Assembly: GCA_011319805.1 (NCBI GenBank)
Contig: SJRY01000068.1
Span: forward strand, 124,001 to 188,000
Direction: 5' to 3'
Length of the DNA: 64,000 nucleotides
Origin: Macrocybe gigantea
Taxonomy: Eukaryota; Basidiomycota; Agaricomycetes; Agaricales; Callistosporiaceae
Shown here: positions 1 to 10,070 of the stretch, piece by piece
Layout: each line of letters starts with the position of its first letter
Position numbering within the stretch: position 1 is the stretch's first letter
Notes under the pieces: generated by a model
What the model saw: the letters and a program-made list of their open reading frames with translations, nothing else
Told to the model about the DNA's origin: nothing
Database searches by the model: none
Program-made: the position numbers and the translations under genes

Positions 1-3000
1 GGAACACTGCACCAAATACGTCCAATTTGGCAACACGTTCAACTTGCTGCACGCTGCAGCGTCGTTCATCAGTGTACATCAAAAGAGTGTTGGTGTTGCT
101 GGTGTATCGGACAAGTACGGAAAGCGCAGCTGGGCTCGTTATCCGGCCTTGTGGACTCTCAAGCATGTCGATTCTTTGCCAAACCCCGATCCAACTGACA
201 TTGCCGCTTTGGATGAAAAACCGGTCTCGACCCGCGATATAGAGATCGATCAAGCCGCCGAGGCCGCTCGTCCAGAACTGAAGAGACAAGCTCAGGAATG
301 GGCAAACATCAAGCAAGATCCCAACGCAGACCTGTTCGTGTTCGTGGGACGATGGTCAAAGCAGAAGGGTGTCGATCTTATCGCGGATGTCATGCCTTCC
401 TTGTAAGTTGCTTATGCTTTCTGGACTTCGCTTCACACTCACTTGATAAGGCTCGAGAAACGCCCTACCATTCAGTTGGTCTGTGTTGGTCCTGTCATCG
501 ATCTTTATGGCCGGTTTGCCGCAGAGAAACTCGCCCGGCTGATGGAACTGTATCCTGATCGCGTGTACTCGAAACCCGAGTTCACGGCTTTGCCTCCGTT
601 TTTGTTCAGTGGCGCTGACTTTGCTTTGATCCCGTCGAGAGATGAACCTTTCGGCCTGGTCGCTGTCGAATTCGGTAGGAAAGGTGCATTGGGTGTTGGT
701 AGTCGTCTCGGTGGTCTCGGTTTGATGCCAGGCTGGGTGTGCATCCTCTTGACTGATTTTAGGCTTTTATTGACCGAGATACTTCCAGTGGTACCCGGTC
801 GAGTCAAGTTCTACCGCACACATGTTGTCACAGTTGACCAAAACGGTCAAGATGGCCCTCAAATCGACAGAGGAGGAACGGGCGCTGCTCCGGGCCCGAT
901 CTGCAGTGCAACGTTTCCCGGTCATTGAATGGCGTCAGCGCATGGAAGACTTCCACAAACGCAGTATTACGACGAGCCGCGGCTTGGCTGGTCCAAATGC
1001 ATGGCGGGAGTCGGATTGCGATGGTGGTGCCGCACGTCCTATTGGCGAGACTGACGATTGGAACCCCGTCCACCAAGCCTATCCTACGCAGCCTGAATGG
1101 GATAACCGCAGCATCAATGAACATAACATCCATACTCCCGGTTCTCCAGCAGCTTGGAGCCAAGAGAGTTTGACGCCGGCCGAAGTGAGCGCTCGTCTCG
1201 TCAACGATTCCAATCGTGACCCCGAGGGCGACTACTTCACCCATTCACGGAACCCGACTAGCGATTCGCCTGGCGGATATACGGATTTCCTCGAGAGGGC
1301 AAATCGTGTAATTGCGAAGGATCATCGAAATGTTCCCGATCCCTTCCTCGATCCCGGTCTCCAACCTACTCGGCCGTTTGGTGCCCATTCACGTGTCTCG
1401 TCAGTGGAATCTATTTCGACAATCGTGGACGAAAAGTCGAATTCGCCGCTAAACAAGGCCATGACCTCGGTAAGGTGGTCCCGTTCTGTATACTCTTGCG
1501 CCTTTTGACAGTTTTGTCTATTCCTCCAGTTTACGGACGCTGACGGCGGCGTTGCATCTGAATTCGTTCAGAAACTTCAAATGCTCAACGCGAAGAATTC
1601 GGAGCATGAGCTCTCAATCGAAAAGTTCCTGATGAAAAGCGAGGAAGCCTTTTTCGGCAAAGTTCGCAAGGACAAACTTTCGAGTGCTGCCAGCGTAAGA
1701 TCGTCTCAGCGGGATTCCATCTGGGGAACACCGTCGGCGTCAATATACTCGCGCCCTGACTGTCCGTATCAAGTATTATGTCTACTCCTCATTACTGATC
1801 GTTTTAAGCAGCTCCGAACACGCAAACACCTTCGGACTATGATGGTGCCCTCCGACATGACGCAGGACCGCCTGATGTAGTGCCAATGACGCGGCTTCAA
1901 ATTGCCATGGCTCGGGAAATCTGGGGCTGGCCTCTGTATGCCATTGTCATCGGTTTGGGACAGGTAAGCACGAATACTGCACTTGAAGGCTGCTCGTCCT
2001 AATTGCTTGCAGATGCTGAGTGCCACGAGTTTCCAAATTACTTTGCTTACCGGTCGAAACTGGCAAGACGACGTTCAGCTCTACGTTCTTGGAGCAGTCT
2101 TCCTCGCGGCATCGGCTGTCTGGTACCCCTCTTCAGGCTTAAACCATCGGTTTACGTTTTATCCGCTCCCTGGATCTTCTTCGGCCTTGCATTCTTCCTC
2201 ATCGGCATCCCGTCGCTATCGAGCGCATTAGAGCCAGCACATCGTGCAATTGCCAGCGTCGCCACTTGGTCTTATGCTGTTGCATCAGCAGCAGCCTTCC
2301 TTTTCTTCGGTCTCAACTTTGGTGAAGAAGCGGTACGTTACTTCTCATTTGCATCCAGTTTCTAGCTTGTTCATGCATTTTTGGTCAGGGTGCGGCGACC
2401 GAAGTTTGGACACTTCGAGCCTGCGTTGTACAGGGATCTCAGCAAATCTGGGTCGCGGCTCTCTGGTATTGGGGTTACTCGCTCAATGGCAAGGCTGACG
2501 GATACGTTCCGCCTTGGTGGATCGTCTTGATCCTGTGGCCATTGGCTATAATGAGCTTTGTGTTCGCCTATGTAATGCTTTATGGCTTGCCGGGTTTGTC
2601 AAACGTTGCTATGCCCATATGATGCATTGACATGATCGCCTTTAGAATACTACAGACAGACACCACCAAAAGTGCCCAATTTCCTCAAAACGTTGTTCCG
2701 TCGAAAACTCGTGTTGTGGTTCCTCGCATCCGAAATTCTTCGAGACTACTGGTTGAGCGGAGTGAGTAGCATCGGGTAACAACAGGCGCTTTTACTAACC
2801 ATCTCTCAGCCCTATGGCCGCAATTGGTCATTCCTCTGGAGCGTCCCGATACCAAAGTGGCAGATTCTGATCCTAGTCATTGTGTTCTTCGTCGGAATAT
2901 GGGCTGCTATGATGTTGGTTCTCACCCATTTCAGCAAGACGCACACGTGGTTGTTGCCTGTCTTTGCTGTCGGTCTAGGGGCCCCGAGATGGTGTCAGGT

Positions 3001-3627
3001 ACGCCAGGGAGACGTTGTTCTCTTTAGTGAGAATCTCACTCCCTTTCTCCCAGATGTTGTGGGGTACATCGTCCCTTGCATTGTATATTCCATGGGCTGG
3101 TTCAGCTGGACCTTATCTGGGCATCTCGTTGTGGTTATGGCTTGGTGTTTTGGATGCTGTCCAGGGTGTTGGACTGGGTATGATCTTGCTTCAGGTATGG
3201 CGTGAAAATTTTTGGTTGCGTGAACCAGTCTCAACCAAAATACAGACACTCTCACGGCTTCACGTATGCGCGACCTTGGCCTTTTCGCAAATCATTGGAT
3301 CGATTTGTGTCATGATTGCTCGGGCTACTGCACCTAACCGCCTTGGACCTGGGACGGTGTTCCCAGATGCAGCTAAATGGGATTTCGAGGAAGGCTTAAA
3401 AGGTATTTGTCAGAATATATGGCTTCCTTCAAATAGGTTCTCACCGCTGGCTGGCTGATTACAGGGAGTCCAATGGCGCTACCTTTGTTCTGGGTCGCTC
3501 TGATATGTCAACTTATAATTGTTTGGGGTTATTTCTGGTTCTATCGCAAGGAACAGCTTGGTATGCTTCTCGCGGATTTTTCTTTTGTTTTTTGGAGAAC
3601 TGACTGGCTATTGCAGCGCGTCCATGA
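1..3627 (+). CDS. ags1: alpha-1,3-glucan synthase, 3' part (5' end outside window)
   Basis: Cell-wall alpha-1,3-glucan synthase of the plasma membrane. The window opens inside the cytosolic GT5 (glycogen-synthase-like) domain, readable from base 2; [13 protein letters not shown] and [19 protein letters not shown] are the nucleotide-sugar binding part of that domain. After [20 protein letters not shown] comes a poorly conserved linker (about 850-1880), then a multi-pass membrane region (about 1900-3620) that in this family is thought to export the glucan. Introns include 403-451. The last intron is 3561-3616, giving the C-terminus FYRKEQLARP and TGA at 3625-3627. The frame breaks once, in the CCCC run at 2126-2129: reading [14 protein letters not shown] needs one more C, and no intron can repair it. 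The family is certain; inner exon borders are approximate. Confidence 0.93.
2126..2129 (+). other. apparent 1-nt deletion in a C run of ags1
   Basis: Upstream the frame reads [13 protein letters not shown] and then enters SSGLNHRF. The neighbouring frame reads [18 protein letters not shown], the expected transmembrane continuation. CCCC in place of CCCCC explains the switch. The only internal GT..AG pair that could bridge it is 19 nt, too short for an intron. Confidence 0.75.
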
Positions 3628-3886
3628 TCATGACATCTTTTCTCACATACAATACCATAACACAGACAGCATTCAATATTGGACTCTATCGCTATATATA
3701 CATCTACAACGGACTGTTTCATATGATAATCCATCTTTGTATTTCCGTGCACTCGTTTCTTGTCTGTCCTTTCTGCATAGAAGAGTTAGATAGGTGGAAG
3801 GGAAAGTTCACGTCGAGACAATAATAATCTTCAAATATTGTCACTGATTGAAATTATGTAATTTTTCGAACATTCTTGTCATCATC

Positions 3887-5159
3887 ATGCTCGGCGTCGA
3901 AGGCTATGGCAGTGGCAGCGACTATGAGAGCGACCAGGAGATCAAGGTCCTCGCGAAGACAAAGCTGCAACCGAAGGCGCGAAAACCGAAAAAATTCGCC
4001 ATTGCGCTGCCTTCACTTTCAAACGTAGGTGACGACAAGGACGACCTGGCTGATGAACGGCCAGCTCCAAAGAAACCGAGGCTCGAGTCTGGAGCTGGTT
4101 CCTCCTCTCTGTTGTCGATGCTCCCGGCTCCAAGACAGAGCAAGCCCATTCCTCCAAGAGCGTCGAAGGAAAAGGTCCTTGGAGCAGGTACAGGACCCGG
4201 TCTCGTATTTCGTGCACAGAGCACATCCGAGCGGCGTGAGACTGAAGTGGATGGCTCATTGCTGTCTACTACACCAGTTGAGGAATCGACCGACACCTCA
4301 TTTACGTCGACGTCACAAGCGTTCCTTCCGCCGTCCTTGGTCAAAGGAAAAGCAAACATATCACTCGAAGAATCTTTTGCAAAGCCCAGTTCCCGACCTT
4401 CTGAAAAAGCACTCCAAGGGGCATCGACGACTCTGGCCTTCGATTTCTTTTCACTTGGTCTGTCCGTGAGCATCTAGCATTGTCCTTTGCATTTAACAAA
4501 GTGACAGGAAATTCAAACTCATCGACCCTATCCACGAAATCATCTTCCTTACTGTCCACAGTATCTTCTGCACCAGCTGTACCCGAGTTCGAGCCTCCAG
4601 AACCCGCACCAACCGACTCTTATCCGGGCTACTATCAACTGCCATCCGGCGCTTGGGCAGCATATGATCCTGACTACTATGCCGGTTTCCTGAAGAAGTG
4701 GCAGAAAGAGTACGACGAGCATGTCAGGGCGCTAGAGAAGGGAACTGCCAAGGGTTTCGAAGGCTATGATACAGGCGCTGTGGAGGAAGTCGATGCGATG
4801 AAAGAAATGGAGCGCGCGAAAGTAGAATTGAAAGAAAGAGAAGACCGCAAGGCTGTCACGATGGGAGCAGCAAGCGGCCCTTCTGCCGCCCCTAAAATGA
4901 AGATGACGGTAAGTGTTGAATATCGTTATTGCTCGCTATTCTTACGCCCTTTCGCATAGGCGAGTAAGATGAGTGGGATTGCCCGGTCAAGACATCAGCT
5001 CGCGACGCTGCTGAGAGATGCATATGAGAATCGCGAAGCTCTCGAAGAGAGGATCGCACAAGGCAAGAGAAATCGCAAAGAAGCGGGGAACAAATATGGT
5101 ACGCGCATTCCCGTCGTCCTCAGCATGGTCAGGAACTGATTCCTCATCAAGGGTTTTGA
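3887..5159 (+). CDS. PRCC-family protein (MAD2B/spliceosome-associated type)
   Basis: Resembles the PRCC family, whose human member is a nuclear, splicing-associated protein that binds MAD2L2. Four exons (3887-4457, 4508-4908, 4960-5098, 5152-5159) give 372 residues. The N-terminus MLGVEGYGSGSDYESD is acidic, followed by a basic KPKK stretch and a Pro/Ser-rich low-complexity half. The conserved C-terminal half holds YPGYYQLPSGAWAAYDP and ends SRHQLATLLRDAYENRE...KYGF, the family's typical end. The last coding exon is only 8 nt and restores the KYGF-stop ending, which supports the splice. An in-frame ATG at 3848 exists, but 3887 gives the family-like start. Confidence 0.85.
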
Positions 5160-5258
5160 AAATCTTGATGTTTTCCACGTAGATAATATTGTACACGCTA
5201 ATAGAACACTATGCGCACGCCGCAATGCGGCCTTCAGTGCATCGGGGTATGCTCGCAA

Positions 5259-6329
5259 TCATTGGACCTCGATCACCCCAGTCATGCCCACAGCACCTTC
5301 GTCATCTACGCACCAGACCTTGATCTTGGAATTGTCTACCCATGTGCCATTAATCGTCGAAGGACGATTGACAATGATTGGGTTTCTCGCGCGATATTCA
5401 AAGTTCTTCAACTTGAGACCAGGATGATGAAATTCTGCAACCTCGAGAAGCATCAGGGCTGTTAAAGGACCGTGCACGAGACGCTCTGAAGGCGAGCACA
5501 CACAAGCGCCGTCAGCCAAGTATAAAAGTCTGCCACTCTCGAGGGCGCGGACTCACCGGTATAGCCCTGTTTCAATTGCGAGTACTCCTGATCAAGATGG
5601 ATGAGATGCGCGTTGAACATGAGGGCGGAGAAGCGGAACAGCGTCGTCAAGGAAGGCGTATACGTGAACGAAAAGTCAACCGAAGACGGGATGTCCTTCA
5701 CTACGCAGGACGTCGAACGGTCTTGCGATGAGATGACTGTAACATGGCACAGACATACCTTCCCTTATCCCTCTACTAGTCTTGGCTTGGTCAACTAAAT
5801 AGACATGACTACGTTCTTCTAAAACGGATGGCTCTTTGTTACCGTCCATCGTGATTTCGATCTTCTGTTGCACAAAGACCATAGGATGGACTAAGTCCTC
5901 ATTGAAACCCTTCTTCTCCACGTTGCCGAGGGTCGACACGGCCGTAGCTTTCCCTCCTATCTTTAGTGGCTTTGAATCGTTCCACGTTATCTTGCCTCCG
6001 GACCACATGCGGCGAGTGAAAGGCTCCGGAGGACAAAAATTGCCCTCCGTACCGTCAGGTCGCAGCTGCGACTCTGGTAATCGCTGGTGGAAGAACGCCA
6101 GATGGTGCCCGTACGGCAGAATGGCCGACGCTCGCGGCGCCTCATAGGGCTTTCGGACGCCATCCCGCGTGGGCAGCGTGATATATAGATCGGAGACGCG
6201 CTCAAAGTTGAACGTGTCCGAGAGGTCGAGCTGTTTCGGCGTCGCGATCCACTTCTCGAGCGCCTCGTAGTTGAGGGCGGTCGAGAAGAGACGGCCGTGC
6301 GAGAGTCGGGTGGTGACAGCTTTGAACAT
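5259..6329 (-). CDS. htd2: mitochondrial 3-hydroxyacyl-thioester dehydratase, HTD2-like
   Basis: Hot-dog-fold dehydratase; HTD2 proteins remove water from 3-hydroxyacyl-ACP in mitochondrial type II fatty-acid synthesis, which feeds lipoate production. Three exons (6329-5759, 5700-5557, 5485-5259) give 313 residues, close to the yeast protein. The start MFKAVTTRLSHGRLFST is a basic, Ser/Thr-rich mitochondrial presequence. PPEPFTRRMWSGGKITW is typical of the HTD2/mesaconyl-C4-CoA hydratase branch, and the C-terminal hot-dog helix carries RLVHGPLTALMLLEVA. Mesaconyl-CoA hydratase-like activity cannot be excluded. It is convergent with the PRCC gene, with 99 bp between the stops. Confidence 0.82.
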
Positions 6330-6568
6330 GGCGCGAACGGGGAGAGGAACGTCAGTTGCTTCCTGGAAGGAATCAGGGTTTATAATACCAGACCAGACAA
6401 GCTTCAGCAGCGGGTATACTCTTTCCCGTGTCGTGGGTATGGTAAACGTGTGCCACTGGTATTAGTGTATGTACAGTACAGCTACGACTAGGAAAGTAAA
6501 GGTGTTATAGTGCATAAGAATAAAACCAGCGCGACGAGCAACAGAAAGCAAAGGTGAACAGATGGTTT

Positions 6569-8450
6569 TCAAGTGACTTCCAGAACAGACGTTTCCAAAA
6601 CGCGGAACAAGCTTGGATCCTTGGAATCCTCGGACCAGCCGACGATTTCACGCCAATTCACGGCGTTCGCTTCCTTTTCACTGGCACCCGCAAAAAGACC
6701 GAGGTCATCGTCTGAGAGCCCTCTGAAAATCAAGAACAGCCTCGTGAAGATGCAAGGGTCGGACGTGACAGTGATATCAATGGCGGCGGCAATTTTACGC
6801 GGAGCAAGAAATCGATATGCAATATTTTTGTGCGCTGCAAAGTATGCCATATTATTGCTATGCAGAAGGATCGGGTATCAGAAAATGCGCTTGAGAGAAA
6901 TCATCATGGAACTTGCTTTATGAAATTCGTGCGGGCGTGTAGCGACATTCCCAATTGGTCGAGAACATTCATGAGGTGGGGGATGAAATCACGGAACGAC
7001 ATTGCATAGCCGTTCCGTGGCGCGATATAAGTGCTAGGATCGACCATCCCTGGGTCAGGACTAGAGAATCATCGTGAGGTATGTAAACTGGAGTATAAGC
7101 AAGGAAACGTACATCGCCTCATAGTACAGTGCCGTGGATACCATTTCACTCTCAAAATGTTCAAGGGCGCCACCGGGGTGAGCTCGTAAAAAGTACTTGG
7201 CCTTGTTATCGGCGACTATCTCAGCCGGAGGCCAGGTTACACCCAACTTCCAGAGGGGAGAAAATTCAAGAATGACATCGCAGTAGCGAATGGTTGGTGA
7301 CAGTATGCTGAGATGGCATCGTGCCGTCGTGGGCTTTGAGGCGGCGGCCAGTTTGGTCATGACTCGAGAATCAATCAGCGTTCCTGGGGTATACTCGTTC
7401 GACGGTAGTCGTGTTCCAGAGAATTCCATCCTGTGATCATCTCCATCATGGATAATGTCGAGCTTTCCCCAGAACATACCATCGACCAGGGTGCCGTCCT
7501 CCATCCGTGCCATGTCGAGGTCTTCGGAGTTGACGTTGACATCCAGGGCGACGTGTTGACCAGGCGTGAGCTCGAGATTGAACATAGCCGGCATTTCCAG
7601 AACTGGCGGAGGCCTAGGGATGCATGAAATCACATTTCAGTCACCAGCTGTTGTAGAACTTACGGAGGAGCCCTGCAATACAGGTCTTCAGTCTCATCGA
7701 AACACAACATATGATCAAGCAAGCTTACGGTGGCTCGTCGGGTGGGGGTGGGGCATCACTGACGATCTCGACCCGTAGGCCTTGGACGCCCTCCAAAGCG
7801 ATTTGGTAAGAGGACTCGCCCGTAAGCTGTGGTGAAATGGAATGAATCAAAGCGTTGGCTAGGATTTTCATATAATGCGGCATACGTATATGTATGGTCC
7901 GGAGACGAGACGCTGAATGGCGATCAGTTGAAGACGGTGGCAATAAGTGTCGACTGGACTTACTGCTGCCTGAATGGAGGCGTATTCGACAGGTATTCGC
8001 AGAGTAAAGATCGCATCTGGAGGTGGCTTCAGCCAGTCCCTTGCCATGGCCTCAAGTTCCTGCAAGGAAAAGGAATTTTTTTCAAGACCGCCGATGATAG
8101 GATTGAAGAGAGCCTACAGCGTATGACTCTGGCAACTAGGGGATGATCAAGGTGAGAGAAAACAACGAATATGAAATGATCGAGAACACCTTTTGGACTG
8201 TCTCCATATCTCCAAAGACGAGAGTGACGAGGCGCTGCCTTGCGACAGCCATGGGCGGCTGCTTATCGACATCCTTGCCCTTTGGCTTGAACCTGCTCCA
8301 GAAGAAATGATTGGAGGGAAGGCTGGTACTAGCAGATCTGTTAAAAACAAGGGCCATTGAGATCAGTAGAAATGAAGGGACGCAGCGCCTACGCTGGGGA
8401 GTGAAGCATGGGGGAACAACGTTAGGGCTATAAGCCACATTCCCGGCCAT
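6569..8450 (-). CDS. conserved protein of unknown function
   Basis: I do not recognise a named family. Seven exons (8450-8190, 8113-7964, 7826-7729, 7672-7664, 7613-7113, 7060-6917, 6857-6569) give 483 residues, a multiple of three throughout. Visible parts are a basic N-terminus, a proline patch (PPPPDEPP) near residue 165, a beta-rich middle with RMEFSGTRLPSNEYTPGT, and a dense C-terminal block with AMSFRDFIPHLMNVLDQLGM and KNIAYRFLAPRKIAAAID. No signal peptide or membrane segment is seen. The 9-nt exon and a GC-AG intron (6858-6916) are discussed in the findings. The start could also be the ATG at 8357. The steady frame across seven exons argues for a real gene. Confidence 0.72.
7664..7672 (-). 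other. candidate 9-nt micro-exon
   Basis: GGCTCCTCC lies between ttgcag and gtaagt and adds Ala-Pro-Pro to a proline-rich patch. Because it is 9 nt, skipping it also keeps the frame, so its inclusion is uncertain or may be alternative. Confidence 0.5.
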
Positions 8451-8517
8451 CGCTTGCCTCGATGAACACACGAGGCAGGTCATTCCTCAAGTCACGTGTT
8501 CACCTTCCCTCTCTTCC
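8451..8517. promoter_or_regulatory. 67-bp divergent promoter with CACGTG
   Basis: Only 67 bases separate the start codons of the unknown gene (minus) and the SAP-domain gene (plus). A palindromic CACGTG (E-box/Cbf1-type site) is at 8493-8498. Transcription start sites must lie within or very near this stretch if both start codons are right. Confidence 0.5.
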
Positions 8518-9343
8518 ATGCACCGCGTCCTCGTCCACACCCGCCCTTTCGTCTCCTCCGTCCTCCTCAGCCGCTCATGGGAGAATGAGACCGTTGCTAC
8601 CCTCAAGAAGGAGGCAAGACTTCGTGGTCTCTCTCTGTGAGTTTGTCCTTCCCGACCTCGCCACCCAGCTGACACCTACGTCACAGCAAAGGTAACAAAG
8701 CCACTCTCATCATGAGGATCCAGGAGCACGACGAAGCCAAGACCAACGAGACCCTTTCTGCACGTCGCCCGTCCGCAACAGCTGCCCCGCGTCGTCCTCT
8801 TTCCATGGATCCGAGCAGCAGCAGCACCGCTCCAGGCGTTCCTGATGCATCCCACCCTGTGACCTCCGCATCCCAGGCGTTCATGAACATCACCATTCCA
8901 GACACGCGGAAACCAAACAGCGTCCCTTCTGTCCAAATTGTATGTCGCTTGTTGCTCAGTGATCCTCATATATGCGCTCTTCTGTCACCCTTTGCGAGAC
9001 AAGAAGCTTGTCTTGGTTTCTGGACTCCACCCAGAGGCAGATGCTGACGCATCGATTGCAGCCTTATGTGCCGGACTTTTGGTCTTCAAATCAGTCACAA
9101 GCCGCCAGTTCAGAGGAACCTTTGCCAAAGCTTCTGGTCGTGGCTGGCGCAGCTACACATCCAGGTGGTGGTCCGTCTCACAACCTTGTGGATGGACACG
9201 GGACGTTCGAAGAAGGTGTCCCTACGTCCACGGATCAGGAGCAACAAAAGGACCTCATAGATGACATTGTCGAAGATCTTGGTTTGCCTCCCATACAGGA
9301 CATGAAACGAGCTTTGTCGCGTCTACTTTCACGAAATTTTTGA
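8518..9343 (+). CDS. mitochondrial SAP-domain protein, AIM34-like
   Basis: Small mitochondrial protein of unclear role; the yeast relative AIM34 affects mitochondrial inheritance. Exons 8518-8636, 8687-8939 and 9062-9343 give 217 residues. The start MHRVLVHTRPFVSSVLLSRS looks like a mitochondrial presequence. Residues about 24-55 form a SAP helix-extension-helix (TVATLKKEARLRGLSLKGNK), split by the first intron. The rest is low complexity, followed by an acidic stretch and a basic C-terminus (MKRALSRLLSRNF). The SAP assignment is firm; the link to AIM34 rests on presequence plus SAP order and is weaker. Confidence 0.7.
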
Positions 9344-9431
9344 TCGTCTGTAACTTTTCCTTCATGTCGGACAAAAGTAGTATGAACGATGTTGCTGTAA
9401 TGACAATTTGGTTGTCTGACGTTGTTTGGTT

Positions 9432-10020
9432 ATGCAACTCCGTCTCACCTCCCATCTCCTTCGGAGGCTACTCCACTCGTCCAGTCCAAAATGCCATCTG
9501 GTAGGCCCTCCAGACCCAATCTCCCACATGCGTCCAATCATCTACGATGATGCCCCTCTACCTGCGTCCCCGCCGGTTTTGCTCCGCCATCCATATTCCC
9601 TCACCGAGTTCGACCTCGGCTCCCAAAACCAAATCGGTGACCTGGAGATCCAGTTCAAACTGCAGAGGCAGCAGTTGGACGCGCTGAATCACAATTTTTG
9701 GTACGATGTAAGTCTTTGGCGCCGCCTCCATTGCTGCCAACAGCAATATATCGTCGCATTTGCAGAGCAACACAAGGTTTGAGACCGCCAAGGAGGCCAT
9801 CTTGTCCAGCCTCCCGTCCTCGTCAGCACCGCTAGACAGGGAACACGTCCTGTCGGAATTTTACAGACAGTGGTACCAACAAGAGGCGCCGCACACAGCG
9901 GAGTATACCCAAGAATGGAGGAAACGGAATATGTCCCTCATTCTTCTCGGTGCAAGGCTGCAATGTCACCGGACAATAGCGGCCTTTAAAAGACCTTTCT
10001 TTTTCAAAAAAAGTTCATGA
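9432..10020 (+). CDS. coa8: cytochrome c oxidase assembly factor 8 (COA8/APOPT1 family)
   Basis: COA8 proteins are mitochondrial matrix factors that protect and assist assembly of cytochrome c oxidase. Exons 9432-9707 and 9766-10020 give 176 residues, the usual size. MQLRLTSHLLRRLLHSSS is a clear mitochondrial presequence. The family signature follows: LVGPPDPISHMRPIIYDD, then a helix ending LDALNHNFWYD, then SEFYRQW and the terminal YTQEWRKRNMSLILLGARLQ. It follows the AIM34-like gene by 88 bp on the same strand and converges on NUP133, whose stop is 50 bp away. Confidence 0.88.
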
Positions 10021-10070
10021 CTTCGTCTTATGCCCGATAATAGTAGTGATGGATGTACCATGAAAAAAAG

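Noticed and set aside
3922..4473. Long minus-strand ORF opposite the PRCC gene
   Set aside because: Shadow of the Ser/Pro-rich sense frame; no family resemblance and no own start context.
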